From Stenopsyche tienmushanensis (Eukaryota > Arthropoda > Insecta > Trichoptera > Stenopsychidae): DNA of 64,000 nt. Positions within the stretch are counted from its first letter, which is position 1. Every line of letters starts with the position of its first letter. Where the stretch lies: the NCBI GenBank assembly GCA_008973525.1, contig WACJ01000114.1, forward strand, positions 248,001 to 312,000, given 5' to 3'. Below are positions 1-10,935 of this stretch, piece by piece. Below the pieces are notes generated by a model. It ran no database searches. It saw nothing but the letters and a program-made list of their open reading frames with translations, and was not told where the DNA came from. The translations under genes and the position numbers were made by a program.

Positions 1-2482
1 CTGAAGGCTCGTTCGATCTGGGAGCTGCTCTCCTGGAAACGGGACGATACTCTTCGTCAGAGCTTGATACCGGTTCTCTCCTGTGGGTCCTCCTCCGCGA
101 ATGCTGAGGCCTTTCATTTTCAGAAAAATCAACCACTGCCCTATCAGGGCCGGGTCTATCGGCTTGAGGTCTCAACCTGTAGAACGAAGAAGGAGGCATG
201 GAGTACTCTGGAAAGCGGTACAAGGGTGCTTCCATATGCGGCAAGGGTGGTCGCTCTGGTGGATCTACATCGTAATGACAATTTATTCCATTTATATTTA
301 TATAACGTTCATTAGAACCTGAAATCTGTTCAAAAATTAAACCTGGTTCATGACATTCTACTAAAATGGGCCTTTCACCAATTTGACGCCCAGTTTGAAC
401 AATTGGAACTCCTTCAGTAGGAATTGGACTTTCAGTGATAGTCGGAGGTTCAGATACAATACGGCTTACAGGAATTGGTGCATCAATGATCGTTGGAGGC
501 TCAGATGCAATATGAACATCAGTTTCGTTTAATGTCTGTCTTGTTATAGGTGGATCGGGAACATTGGGAATATCCGGCGTCATTGGATATGGAACAGAAT
601 CAGTCTGTGTCTCCTGAGAAGATTCTGATCTCGGTTGGATGACTTCAACTGGAGTCTGCGTAGCAACTGGCGTCTGCATAGCAACTGGAGCGGATGGAGG
701 AGCCATCTGAGCAAACCTTTGCATCAATTCGTCAAAAATGGTCGGCGCCAATTCTATTCCACTGACGACTATATTTCCAGATTTAGAATTGATATCCGTG
801 ACATGTATAGATAGTCCTTCGATTTCCGATACAAGAATTTTGTTAGCTTGCAGTTCGCCGACATTGAGTCTTTCCACCTCTAAATCGGAAACTTGCAACT
901 TTTGAGTTTTAAGCACTCCCATCTCTGTATTGATGCCGAGTGACAAAGGCTGAAGTATCACATCTGGTACAAATTGACCTTCTTCTTCTTGAGCTGGCTG
1001 CTCTACAGCTCTCTGCATTGATTCTTCAATGAGACTCTCTTCTTGTAAAGCTCTCCACATCTCTGAAGGTCTTTGCGGTTCTGGTATTTGTGGCGGCATG
1101 TCAGAATCACGTGCCATATAAGCCTCTAAACTTGGGAAAGGAGCAGCTTCATATTCAGCGAAATCATCATAGGGCAACACAGTCAAAGTTGCTTCGGTTA
1201 ACATCTCATCGCGGTTATCGATTCTTGTAGGACTGGATACACGACGTTCAAGTAAAATAGCAGGAGACATCCTACCAAGTGGTGTTTTTGGTCTTTCAAT
1301 TGGTGTCTTTGATCTTTCACCCGGTGTTTTTGAGCGACTTCTGCGGGAATTTGGTCTTGAATCTCTAAATCGCTGCATCCCTTTAGAAAATATTTCAGCA
1401 TCGATCGAATTTTCTTCAGGCTCATCTGCTAAATATTCTATTTCGGAAATTTGATTATCTTTTTGACTATCATCGAAAGCTTCTTCCATTCCTATAGTAT
1501 AATCAAAATCATCAGGCAAAGGATCTGTCTGTGTAGAAACTTCTATTTCTACTATTTCATCGTGTTCATAATCATCTTCTTTCTTTGGTTCATTGCGCTC
1601 TACAAATACTTCAGGCGCAATATCTCTTTCTTTTATAATTGTTGATGTAAATACTTCATCTTCGATGAATTCATCTACTGGGATATCTTTTTTGGCGTAG
1701 TTGAAATTATCAAGTTCATTTCTAAAATCTCGCATGTCGTCAACGGTAATCGGTATGTTGATATCTTGCGAACCAAACATAGGCTCAGTTTCTTCAAGAT
1801 CCTGGTGATATTCATCATCGATTATGAAATCAGCATCGTCGTCCTTTTTATCCTCTGATTCCTTCTTCTTTTTAGGACCTCTTGGTGGCCTTGGCGGCGG
1901 AGGTAAAGGTCTATCTTTCATTTTGCTGACAACATCGCCAGATTGCAAATCTTTTTGTATGTCTAAATAATCATTTTCAATCTGGACATATTGGATTGCA
2001 TCGTCAACAGGTTCGGTAAATGAAGCCAAATCTGTTAAACTCGTTGTAGATTTTTTTCTGGGAGGTCTTGAAGGTCCTAACGTGCTGTAGTTCCTCGACG
2101 GCCTTTTTGGAGGCGTAGTTCCTCTGAGAGCTCTTGGAACTGTAAAGAATTGACGATCGCCACTCAAGCTCTTCGATGACCTATGTCGTCGAACGGGGGC
2201 TGGTGGTCTTGGTGGAGGTTCAACTTTTTTAGGAAGTACCTTATCAACTATGGCGTATCCCAAACCGTCTTCCATATCGTCTAAAAAGTCCAAATCTGTC
2301 GACTGGTGATGCACGTGTGAATCTAAAGTTAACGATTCGGCCCCACGAGAAGTCCTATCGTCGTCGCAAATGGAAGTTGTTCTCGAACCACGGGATCTTG
2401 AGCGCCTTGGAGCGATCGGGGATTCTTCAGGTCTTTCGTGATCCATTCTTGGCATTACATATTCCACTCGATGAACTATAAT
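1..2482 (-). CDS. Exon 3 (partial) of a large unassigned disordered, proline-rich protein
   Basis: The minus frame is open from 2482 to the left edge (827 codons plus one base, no stop). The exon begins after a good acceptor (pyrimidine tract ending TTTCAG at 2483) and continues exon 2 in phase 0. It encodes residues ~1149-1975 of the joined protein. In order it shows an Arg/Ser-rich start, a proline-rich stretch (RPLPPPPRPPR, then a KKKK run; possible SH3 or EVH1 ligand), a long acidic region, three proline-directed sites (SKTP/SKTP/PKTP around 1280-1350), a short Val/Leu-rich segment with alternating hydrophobic residues (about 760-930), and three TQT motifs. No transmembrane segment or known folded domain is visible. 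The gene continues past base 1. Identity unknown; a cytoskeletal or scaffold role is only an inference from composition. Confidence is high that this is coding because all 827 codons are open in AT-rich DNA and both splice phases agree. Confidence 0.9.
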   Translation of the reverse strand, partial: MIVHRVEYVMPRMDHERPEESPIAPRRSRSRGSRTTSICDDDRTSRGAESLTLDSHVHHQSTDLDFLDDMEDGLGYAIVDKVLPKKVEPPPRPPAPVRRHRSSKSLSGDRQFFTVPRALRGTTPPKRPSRNYSTLGPSRPPRKKSTTSLTDLASFTEPVDDAIQYVQIENDYLDIQKDLQSGDVVSKMKDRPLPPPPRPPRGPKKKKESEDKKDDDADFIIDDEYHQDLEETEPMFGSQDINIPITVDDMRDFRNELDNFNYAKKDIPVDEFIEDEVFTSTIIKERDIAPEVFVERNEPKKEDDYEHDEIVEIEVSTQTDPLPDDFDYTIGMEEAFDDSQKDNQISEIEYLADEPEENSIDAEIFSKGMQRFRDSRPNSRRSRSKTPGERSKTPIERPKTPLGRMSPAILLERRVSSPTRIDNRDEMLTEATLTVLPYDDFAEYEAAPFPSLEAYMARDSDMPPQIPEPQRPSEMWRALQEESLIEESMQRAVEQPAQEEEGQFVPDVILQPLSLGINTEMGVLKTQKLQVSDLEVERLNVGELQANKILVSEIEGLSIHVTDINSKSGNIVVSGIELAPTIFDELMQRFAQMAPPSAPVAMQTPVATQTPVEVIQPRSESSQETQTDSVPYPMTPDIPNVPDPPITRQTLNETDVHIASEPPTIIDAPIPVSRIVSEPPTITESPIPTEGVPIVQTGRQIGERPILVECHEPGLIFEQISGSNERYININGINCHYDVDPPERPPLPHMEAPLYRFPEYSMPPSSFYRLRPQADRPGPDRAVVDFSENERPQHSRRRTHRREPVSSSDEEYRPVSRRAAPRSNEPS

Positions 2483-2774
2483 CTGAAATCATACATGAAA
2501 TTTTACTTTATGTAATAATCACCTGTGAATCCGGAACCGATTTATTTCAACATTACAGAATCATCTTATCTCTTGAATTTAATCATATTATTGATCAGAC
2601 GCTAACTTATTAGCCCTGAAATTAAAATTCAATTGAATTGAGAGCATATGTTGGAATTGTTATTGCATATGTCATTGTTATGCTTGCGCTAAGATTACAT
2701 TTTAAATTAGGTTGAACTTAATCGAATTCAATAGAAATGAGAATAAGTGTAAACTGAAAAGATAAGAAAATTAC
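2483..2774 (-). other. Intron 2 of the large gene (292 bp)
   Basis: Donor GAG|GTAATT at 2774/2775 and acceptor TTTCAG|ATT at 2483/2482, read on the minus strand. Phase 0 on both sides. The intron is AT-rich, unlike the flanking exons, and holds no other feature. Confidence 0.85.
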
Positions 2775-4911
2775 CTCATCATCCGCAATTTTATTCTCAA
2801 GATTCTTCATCTTGATCCATCTGTCAGATTCATAAGGCTCGTTAAACAAGGATCCATCTTCTGAATAATTGAAATCTTTCCCTTTCTTCCGTCTTTTGGG
2901 GATCGTCGGCACATCTTTGGTTTGTTCCACTTCATTTTCATACTCGTTCAAATTTTCCATTTCTGGTTCTTTGAAATTCGATGAAAAAATGCTTTTTCTT
3001 AAATTGCCATTTTTTTCCGGTTCCGGCTTAGTATGCGTATCTTGGAACATTTTTGGAGAGGGAATTTCTTCGACTTCCGTAAACGTCGGAGTTATTTCTT
3101 CTTTTGGAACGTCTTCAATGACCTCAATACGACTCGCTTTGGCCTTTTGTTTTCTACTCCTGGAAGGTCTTACCGGAGGAAATGTATAGTAGCCATCGTC
3201 ATGTTCGATCATGTTACGACTGTCTTCTTCTTCGTCGTTCAATTCGGTCTGATCAACATTTTCATTATAATCGTCTTGATTTCTGAAGTTTTCTTCGTCT
3301 AAATCCATGCGATCTGCATATGCGCGGTTTGATAAATTTTGATTTTTGTCCAATTGATCGAGCGCATTGACTGGTGATCTAAAAGCATCTCTGATTTCAT
3401 CACTCAGATATTTACCTACTTCAATGTTGTCTTGCGAAATTCCCTTCTGGCGTAGGAAGAATTCATCGTTGTCGATTTCTTCAAGAACTCCTCTTCTATG
3501 GCCTTCAGCAGATGCTGCCGACGATGCATCATCGACGTTCGGCGACACCTGTTCAAAGTCTTCATTTTTATCAGTACCTGGCAAGAAATACGGGAGCGAT
3601 GAACGATGCTCTAATCGTTGGGCGGAACTTTTTTCCATAGCATTCCACAATTCTGCATTGTCCAGCTTAACTTTGGCAATCTTTTCTCTTTCATACTCTT
3701 CCTGCATCATATTGTAGTCTTTATCGACTTGTTCCAACTTGTTTTGAAAATCCTGATCGGTTTCACTGGGGAAGACCTTAGGACCTCCACCATAATGACG
3801 GGGTTCCGTCGACGCTGACATGTTACTGGAATCTTCCCAATGTGCTGTGCTCATCACTGCTTGGCGGTCTTTTGTCACCCGAGGCACAGTGGCGAATCCC
3901 GGCGGTGGAGTACCCGGTCTTTCGGGTTTCGGTCCCTTTTTATCTTTTCTGAATCTGGAAAATCTCGGATATGTTCGAAAATCAAAATCTAGCATACGCT
4001 TCTTGGAACCCGAAGTAGATTCTGTTGATTTTTCACCTTTGTCGTCCGATCGACGCGGCGTTTCCTTGTTGCGGCTGAATGCAGAAAAGTTGATTTTAGG
4101 CCTGTCAGGCATTTTGAATTTCGAACGGTCGGGCATTGAGAATTTTGGCCTTTCAGGCAAAGTGAATTTCGATTTGTCGAAGAAGTTCATCTTTGGCCTC
4201 TCCGGCATGTTGAACTTCGGTCGTTCGGGAAGACGGAACTTCGATCGGTCGGGGAAATTAATCTTGGGCCTGTCTGGGAGATTGAATTTAGGGCGATCCG
4301 GTAGATTGAATTTCGGGCGTTCGGGTAAATTGAATTTTGGACGTTCAGGTAAGTTGAATTTTGGTCTTTCGAATTTGGGTCGTTCGGGCATTGTGAACTG
4401 GGGTTTTTTGATGGTTTTGAGCTTTGTTCGGAGTTTCCCTGTTCCAGTTTTAATGCGTTGTTGAAGTTTGGATGCTTCCGTACCCATCAGACTTCTCTTC
4501 CTGTTTTCCCTTTTCAGAGGAAGATCTTCCAGAGCGGACGAGTCCACTTGGCTGGTGCTGATTTCGCAGTCGGTTCTGGATTCTGCGGTCGTCGGAGTGT
4601 CGACGAAGTATCTATCTTCAATTTGTTTCTGAAGGACAGAAGAAGAAGAGACACCATCGCGGCTTTCGGGACCTTCGAAAGAATCCATATTCGTCGGCTG
4701 ATCTTCGTCGGTCGGGGGTCGCAAGAACTGTCTCTCGTGAGAAGTAGTACTGGAGGCGTCGTCGTCTGCTTGCTGGATCTCGTTGCGGGACACGAAGACA
4801 GAAGGTGGCGGCGGTGGGGTAACTGGGACTTCTGCTGGAGGCTCTGGGATATCCTGGGGGGTTATCTCCCTCTCCGAAACCGGTTTTCCGATCGGTTCAT
4901 ACTCATGATCA
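2775..4911 (-). CDS. Exon 2 of the large unassigned gene, with PERPKF repeat tract
   Basis: An open minus-strand exon of 2,137 bp. The acceptor is TTTTTTGCAG at 4912; the first base T completes the Gly codon GG|T left by exon 1, giving the junction WSKIG-DHEYEPIG. It supplies residues ~437-1148. Order: an acidic/proline N-part with PAEVPVTPPPPP, a basic segment (KLQQRIKTGTGKLRTKLK), the 13-unit PERPKF repeat, a basic RFRK/KKGPKPERPGTPPPG stretch, a coiled-coil-like Glu/Lys-rich segment (EEYEREKIAKVKLDNAELW), and acidic linkers ending ENKIADDE. The open frame upstream of 4911 (to 4964) is intronic and begins with a hydrophobic run that is not part of the protein. No catalytic domain is recognised. 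A plus-strand open frame over the repeat (3820-4464) is an antisense shadow of the periodic codons. Confidence 0.93.
4086..4391 (-). repeat. Coding tandem repeat: 13 units of (P-[E/D]-R-P-K-F-x-[L/M/F])
   Basis: Within exon 2 the protein repeats an octapeptide about 13 times. Typical units are PERPKFNL, PDRPKFNL, PDRPKINF, PDRSKFRL, PERPKMNF and PERPKFSM; one unit is shortened to RPKFNL near the start. Arg/Lys and aromatic/aliphatic positions are kept while the eighth residue and E/D vary. The codons differ between units, so the repeat is old and under protein-level constraint rather than a recent DNA slippage product. Confidence 0.9.
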
Positions 4912-5762
4912 CTGCAAAAAATTACAACTATATACATGTACATAAACAAAGCAAAATTATACAACGCAAATTATTTGCAAACAAGCACATGGTTTAAATC
5001 ATACATGAAAAATATGAACTAGACATAGTTAGTTTTTAGCTGTGGTTTATTTCAGTTTCAAAGTATAGTTTTGTTTGAACGGCAATAATGTGAACTTGGC
5101 ACTCAAGCTCTGTGAATTATTTATAAAAGTTTTAAATATCGATCTTTGAATCCCTGGCATTTGGTTAAGATAAATTGTATATCAATTATTAATTAGAATG
5201 GCATAAATTACATATGGCGCAAAATAAAATCGCATAATAAATCATGTAATAAGGTTTTAAATAATAAATAAAATAAATACAATCAGAATTTAGCAAAAAA
5301 TAATAATCGCACAATTTTATTTAAATTTTCTTCCATATATTTTTAAATATTCGCGCCACATTTTAATAAAATAGCAATGAAATACGTTGTTCGCCATATG
5401 AATATCGGATGCAAGCGCATATTATAAACCATCATACATAATACGACTTATTAATGGATCTTTCACTTTTTTTTCTTAACGACATGATGAAATTGACTAA
5501 TTGCATTATTTTAACCAGCTACTTTGAAAAAAATTATAAAATGAACGATTTGCATGGGTTTTTTTAATTGCTTTCTGGTAAAAGCGATGTTAATTTATGA
5601 CGCTTTTTGTGGTTTCATAAATAAAAACCTAATTAACTAAATCCTCTGCGAATATGATATATTGAAGATTTCACATTCGTGATTTAATCAAAGCACTCAT
5701 ACATCAAACTATGGTAGAATCACACAAATTGATGTTCGGCGGAATCAATTCATATTCCAGAT

Positions 5763-5778
5763 GGGGGGGGGGGGGGGG
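5763..5778 (+). repeat. Poly-G homopolymer (16 G) in AT-rich intron
   Basis: Sixteen consecutive G residues on the plus strand, hence poly-C in the sense strand of the gene's intron 1. The surroundings are over 60% AT. Such a tract can form a G-quadruplex and is prone to length error in assemblies. Confidence 0.95.
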
Positions 5779-6403
5779 TGGATTCCAACTATGAATATTA
5801 AATTTGAAATGATACATTATCATTGTATTATTCCAGTAATTCAATTTTTGATAATCGAGATCGAGTTTATACAATGGTTATTGTGATTTAACAACTTTAT
5901 TTGTAATAAAATTTAATGAACTACTTTATGATTTTTTAATCGTACTGGTGGTATATTTTATGGTTGTTATGCGTCTTTCAAATCTTAAACAGAGCGTATG
6001 TGACGTAATTATTTTTATGTATTAACACATTATCGGCGGAAAGCGTTTTTTTTTATAATCGACTGGTTCTTGACGAGATATGTATAATTACATCATATGG
6101 AGTGGCACAACAGTAGGGTTGAATTTTTGTGCATCTGTAATCATTCATAGGATTTATTTTTACCAAAAATGTATATTTAACTATATAATATTAATGAGCA
6201 TGTGTTGATAAAATCGCTTAGATCCTGGACTCATTTTGTAGAGATTTGGGTCCAAATCCAGATTGTGGAAAAAATTTTCACCGTACCAATAAATTTGGGA
6301 GATCGGAAATATTAATATTTCTGATCGATCGTCTCGATCCAGGTTTACCCTGATTTCCTGGATTTGAAAAAATAAATGCTGAGGCGATTAATAAAGTTCC
6401 TAC

Positions 6404-6540
6404 CTTTCCAAATAATCCTATCCTTACTTTACCACGTATGGAAGGCCATGGGAAACCACCACATTAAATCCTTTCCCTAGTAAGATCTTCTATGGAGATC
6501 ATCTATATCCGACATCGAATATGACACATCAACGATTCAT
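6404..6540. repeat. Dispersed repeat, copy 1 (inverted copy at 47574-47707)
   Basis: About 135 bp containing CCTATCCTTACTTTACCA, then GGGAAACCACCACATTAAAT and AGATCTTCTATGGAGAT, matches the reverse complement of 47574-47707 almost throughout. No terminal inverted repeats or duplication were found, so the class is unknown. The tail of a non-LTR element is possible. Confidence 0.75.
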
Positions 6541-7849
6541 GCTTTGATGGACGTCATAAGGACTTCAATGAAAACTATATGTGTGACTCACAAATTTTTG
6601 ATTGATTTTCAGATCTGATTACCCTGCAGTTGCAAAAAAGCACTCCAACATTTGAATCCATTCTGCACAACTTTGGTCAAATTTGACAAAGTCAATATAT
6701 AAGTGATTGAAAGTCGAACCTCCCGAATACGTGCCACCAAGCAAAGCCGCGACGGACATTTGAACGACGTTATATTCCATAATAAATGTCATTAATTAAA
6801 ATATTTTAAGAGACCATTTATTAAAATAATCAGCGATACACTTCTACCAATATTTATTATAACGCAAAAATTAAGTCTCAAGAACGATTTAAAATGTCTA
6901 AAATGTTCAATAAGTTTAAGAACCGCTGTGTATTGGACGTAATTTATTCATTAAAATATCTTGAATACTTCAAAAGCTATTGCCAGATTTATCCATATAT
7001 TTTGTCCGCAGCAGAGAAAAAATGGAACCCCAACGTGTTAAAATTGACAGTGAAATAATATTAATCAGAATTGATTGAATTGAAATTTTTAAGTTATAAT
7101 ACAACCGGCCGTTGAAGTGTTATTGTGTGATAATTTCAAATGCAATTTAAACGAATAAGGAAACGTTAATTAGAGCGCATTATAAATTTGCAGCAATCCC
7201 ATCGTTTGATGATCCACGTTTTTTGCGCTTATATAATCAAGTAAAATATTTGTACAATTCGCAATTATTTTTCATGAAATGTTATGATTGTCGGATTTTA
7301 TATGATCGAATACAATTATGTGTTGGCATTTCGCGGCGTTCATATGTCGCGGCTGCAGTTGATGATTCGAGAGTGTCTGTTTGAATATTTGATGTCTCAG
7401 TTTAAAAATAAAAATGGCACGTTTTCTTGAATTATAAATGGCCTAGGTATCATCGAGGCACTTGTTTGTTTTGTTGGGTTTGGTTGAGGGGGTGTCTTCG
7501 GCATGCTCTATTGAAATGTTTGTTGTCTTTTACCGGTGATGGACTGTCAGCCTGTGCACTTGTTGCATCTGGTAGCTTTTCGCTCAATGGCCTCATCCAA
7601 AGCTGATCAGCAAGAATAGGAGAAGACAAGGACAAAGAGTTTATTATGTAATGGGTGGAGAATGCGGGAGAGCCACAGCGACAGTAATAGCCCGAGCCCA
7701 GCGGCTCACTTTTTAAGATCTATTCCTGCCAACGTGATACATAAAACCGACGCTTAGCGCCAAACCACTATTAACGAAGCGAGATTTGCAATTTTGTTGC
7801 AAAATTTTCTTATATTTAGAAAGGCGTAGGCAAAGGATGTCGGAGAGAT

Positions 7850-8275
7850 GACTAACCTTCGAACGAAAGCGACGTCGCCGGTACGAACCGGGTGAGTCTC
7901 TCCTACGGGATTGATCCGGTCAGGGAGGAGCGAGTCGCACTGGAAAAACTGGCAAGCACAACGAACGTCCAAGGAGCTGACTGGGACACTGCCTTCCCTG
8001 GAAGGCCTCAGGGGTGTCCGACGTGGAGTGCCTCCTTCGGAGGTCCACCGGCGAAGAGTGGTCATGACTTCGCTCTAGGTCCCGCCGACGGCAGTCGGGA
8101 CCTCAGGGACCCGGGTACTCATCACGAGTCGCCAGGATGTCGCCTATCCCCAGAGCGGTATATCACAGTGGGATACTGGGACACACTGCGCGCACGCGTG
8201 CGCATCCCGCCTAAGCACCCAACAGATCTTTGTCGCGAACATATTTCTAAATTTATCCGACAAGGTTGTTGAATA
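7850..8275. mobile_element. GC-rich island, candidate retrotransposon fragment
   Basis: About 425 bp of distinctly GC-rich DNA with sharp edges inside AT-rich intron 1. The plus strand has a 126-codon frame (7892-8272) and the minus strand a 103-codon frame (7754-8065), neither recognisable. The GC content, abrupt boundaries and lack of splice sites suggest an inserted fragment such as the untranslated part of a non-LTR element. A host exon or CpG-type regulatory island is the alternative. The class is not established. Confidence 0.4.
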
Positions 8276-8772
8276 ATGTTATATTTTTTGCGGCGCGAAT
8301 TCGCTGCTTTTAACGTCCCTGATTTTATATATGTGGCCATACACATCTGAAAGAAAGTTTATTTATTTCTATTTTGGTCTAAGTGCGCTTACGCACGTGT
8401 ACAGCATCAACTGAGCCGTAAATCACACCCCAAGACTAACAATATATACTTAGATTAACCTCCTTATTCTTCTTGTAAATTGTCTAACAACAATTGGATA
8501 AAATCATAGCATCACATTAATCTTGCCACTCAACTTTTAACTGATGCTATTTATCAAGATTATCAACAACAACAAAAATATCATTCAAACATCTCTGAAA
8601 ATGAATCAGCATAAGATCCCTTTTTTCATGCTGATAAATCAACATAGTTAACACTTGCGAAAAGTATCAACGCCAATATATAATTGTGTAAGGAATGAAG
8701 ACCTAAAGTTTATGCAAAAAAAATAATGGAATAAAATTTGTAACAAAAAAGGTTCAAAGGCAATGACATTAA

Positions 8773-9412
8773 GGGACAATTCTACCTTATTGGTTCAAAA
8801 AAAAGCTTTTTTTTTCTTCGTGTATCGGAAAGAATCAGTGTTTAAGAATACATTCAGCAAATTTCAAGTTGATATAAATTAAATTCGCAAAGTTACAGAC
8901 CGAGAGGAGGAACTTTAAACGCGTTTGCTCAAAACTACTTTTTCCAAGCTCATGGAAGTACTCCTACATGCCCTAGTTGAGCATTCTTTATGAAATTTGG
9001 CAGACACGTGTATAATAAATGTCTTCATCGTTTATACTATAATTATTTAAAAATATTCAATGGTTTTTTTTTAATGAACAAAGAACTACAAAAAAATTTG
9101 GTTTTTTTTCCAATCGTTCACTATTTTTTTATTTTACAATATTTCTTCTTAATTTTAGTCTAAGCTATACACAATATTATACAAAGTAAAAATATATTTA
9201 ATTTTTTTGCTGCAAATCATCTGTTCAGGACTTAGGACTTCCATGGTAAAGAATGTCATCGCTCGTCCATCGACATACGTAATTCCCCCCAATCCCACTA
9301 CTATACTTTGTCAAACTTTAAAAAATATTATTAATAAAGATTGCCTAGTCAACATACTAAATATTAACTTTGTATATGCAATGCTTTTGGTCCAATAAGG
9401 TAGAAACGTCAT
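8773..9412. mobile_element. TTAA-flanked miniature element, copy 1 (640 bp)
   Basis: Flanked by TTAA on both sides (8769-8772 and 9413-9416). The ends are inverted repeats: left GGGACAATTCTACCTTATTG, right, read inverted, ATGACGTTTCTACCTTATTG. The same ends bound the 205-bp copy at 43786-43990, and the two share a subterminal block (GTATCGGAAAGAA, then TTTAAGAATAC, then GATATAAATTAAATTCGCA). TTAA targets are typical of piggyBac-type transposases, but these ends lack the usual CCC start. No transposase remains. Confidence 0.8.
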
Positions 9413-10079
9413 TTAATTCACGAGAATGGATGAAAAAAAGGGATTAGGATGTCCCAGATGAATGGATATGTGACTGCAATATAGTTAGGATGATAATAAT
9501 GATCGGTTTTGAATGTAATAATGCTAGAATATTGAACCAACTACACGAAACACTTGTTTTATAGCTGGTAACGCTTCGCGGGATTGTCATTTACTTAAGT
9601 ATTTTTTTTCATTTCAACATTAATTTCATAACAAATTCTTCAAATCAAACTATGACCAAACAATCATTCTTCCTACTTGCAAATGCGGTTTAAATAAAAT
9701 AACGGATTTCTTCATTTTTTGTGTGATTTTCAACAAATATTGGAATTCCATTCACATTGATTTTGTAATATTTTCACTTTTTATCATTCTTACTTTTTTA
9801 TGATTTTTTTCCTTGAGCTTTGTCAAATTTGCACGGTTATACTCTTAGGTATAGATTTTTCGGTCGTCACTAAAATGTTTAACAATGAAGAATAATCACG
9901 GATACAAAAATGTGCGAATTTAATTCAATGCATAATAGGATACAAGAATAAAAATAGAGCCAAGCATGGATGCAAATGCACGATCATGGACATTATTTAC
10001 AAAGAAAAAAAGGATGGTAAAATTGCGATAATCTCCATGGGGGACATTTCCAAGAAAAGGATCCTTCATGCTGACTCAT

Positions 10080-10170
10080 AGCAGATATGGAAACCATGCG
10101 AGACATGGAATCCCCAGGCGAAGAAATCCAGTGGTGTCAGATCTGGAGACCGTGCGAACCATGGAATAGG
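10080..10170 (-). pseudogene. Fragment of a mariner-like transposase (catalytic D motif region)
   Basis: The minus strand reads ARSPDLTPLDFFAWGF, the conserved PDLxPxDFFxWG block around the third catalytic Asp of mariner-type transposases. Only ~25 codons remain. A related fragment (TRSPDLTLLDFF) lies at 43248-43300, also on the minus strand. Confidence 0.65.
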
Positions 10171-10403
10171 GCCGCCAAAATAATTAATATCCACGATAGA
10201 GGTGATCAAAAAAGAAATCCTAATTGAAGGAACAAGTGCCGCCTTTGCAAAAATGGAAGAAGAAATGCTACTTCAGACAACTACAGTTGAAATAAGAGAA
10301 AGCTGTCATGCATGCATACGAAGTGGAGGCTTTTTTTAATAGAAACGTCATAAGCATAAAAAGTATTTACTTAACCCTGACCCTGACAAACTGGTACCTC
10401 TTC

Positions 10404-10770
10404 AAGTTTAACGACTTATTGAATGATTTGTATGACAATAATATGATATAATCTAGAGAACTTTTTAAAACTAAACTAAGTTCAAAATAGTTGTTAGTTT
10501 TTTGTTTAAATAATTTAGAAGTGGACATTATTCAGATCTAATTTTATTTAAAACCAATTGCAAAAATAGTGTGTTTGCTATTATGACCACAGATTAAAAA
10601 GTTAAAACGATTTAAAGGTGAAATTTTGGGTATTTTTTCAAAATGTTGAAAAAAAAATCTTTTTCGCAACCCTGACACTTAGGACATGGGGCTTATGTGT
10701 GAAACGTAACAAAAGACCCCCCAAAAAAATTTTGTCGTTCCATGTGCAAAAAAACTCTGTATAGTACATA
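10404..10770. repeat. Dispersed repeat R, copy 1, with an unoccupied hAT target site
   Basis: Matches 58573-59970 (which is split by a hAT element) and, inverted, part of 36717-36845. Shared blocks include ACGACTTATTGAAT, AACTTTTTAAAACTAAACTAA, CCACAGATTAAAAAGTTAA and the end GTAACAAAAGACCCCCC. The 8-mer CTTATGTG at 10692-10699 is the single-copy counterpart of the duplicated target site of the hAT copy at 58915. Class unknown. Confidence 0.75.
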
Positions 10771-10862
10771 TGTTTATAAAGATGCGTTGAAATTTGACAA
10801 ATATTTACGAAAATATTAAGAGACCCAGAAGAGGCCAACTTGATATCCCTGTATTTTGTTTA

Positions 10863-10935
10863 GCTTGAAATGAAAAAGGTTTACTTTGAAATTAAAAAAA
10901 AAAGTTTAACTTGAATTGAAAAAGGTTTAACTTGG
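10863..10935 (+). repeat. Imperfect short tandem repeat (~25 bp x 3)
   Basis: Three consecutive units built on CTTGAAATGAAAAAGGTTTA / CTTTGAAATTAAAAAAAAAAG / CTTGAATTGAAAAAGGTTTA. It lies directly after repeat R. Confidence 0.7.

Noticed and set aside
1451..1645. 64-codon Phe/Ile-rich plus frame as a membrane peptide
   Set aside because: Antisense of the acidic part of exon 3, whose Glu/Asp codons read as Phe/Ile/Ser on the other strand.
3820..4464. 214-codon plus-strand frame over exon 2
   Set aside because: It is the antisense of the PERPKF repeat; periodic codons keep the opposite strand open. No splice or family support.
4920..4964. Hydrophobic N-terminus (MYNFALFMYMYIVVIFC) before exon 2 as a signal anchor
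   Set aside because: It lies upstream of the acceptor TTTTTTGCAG at 4912, and exon 1 joins in perfect phase at 4911, so this stretch is intron.
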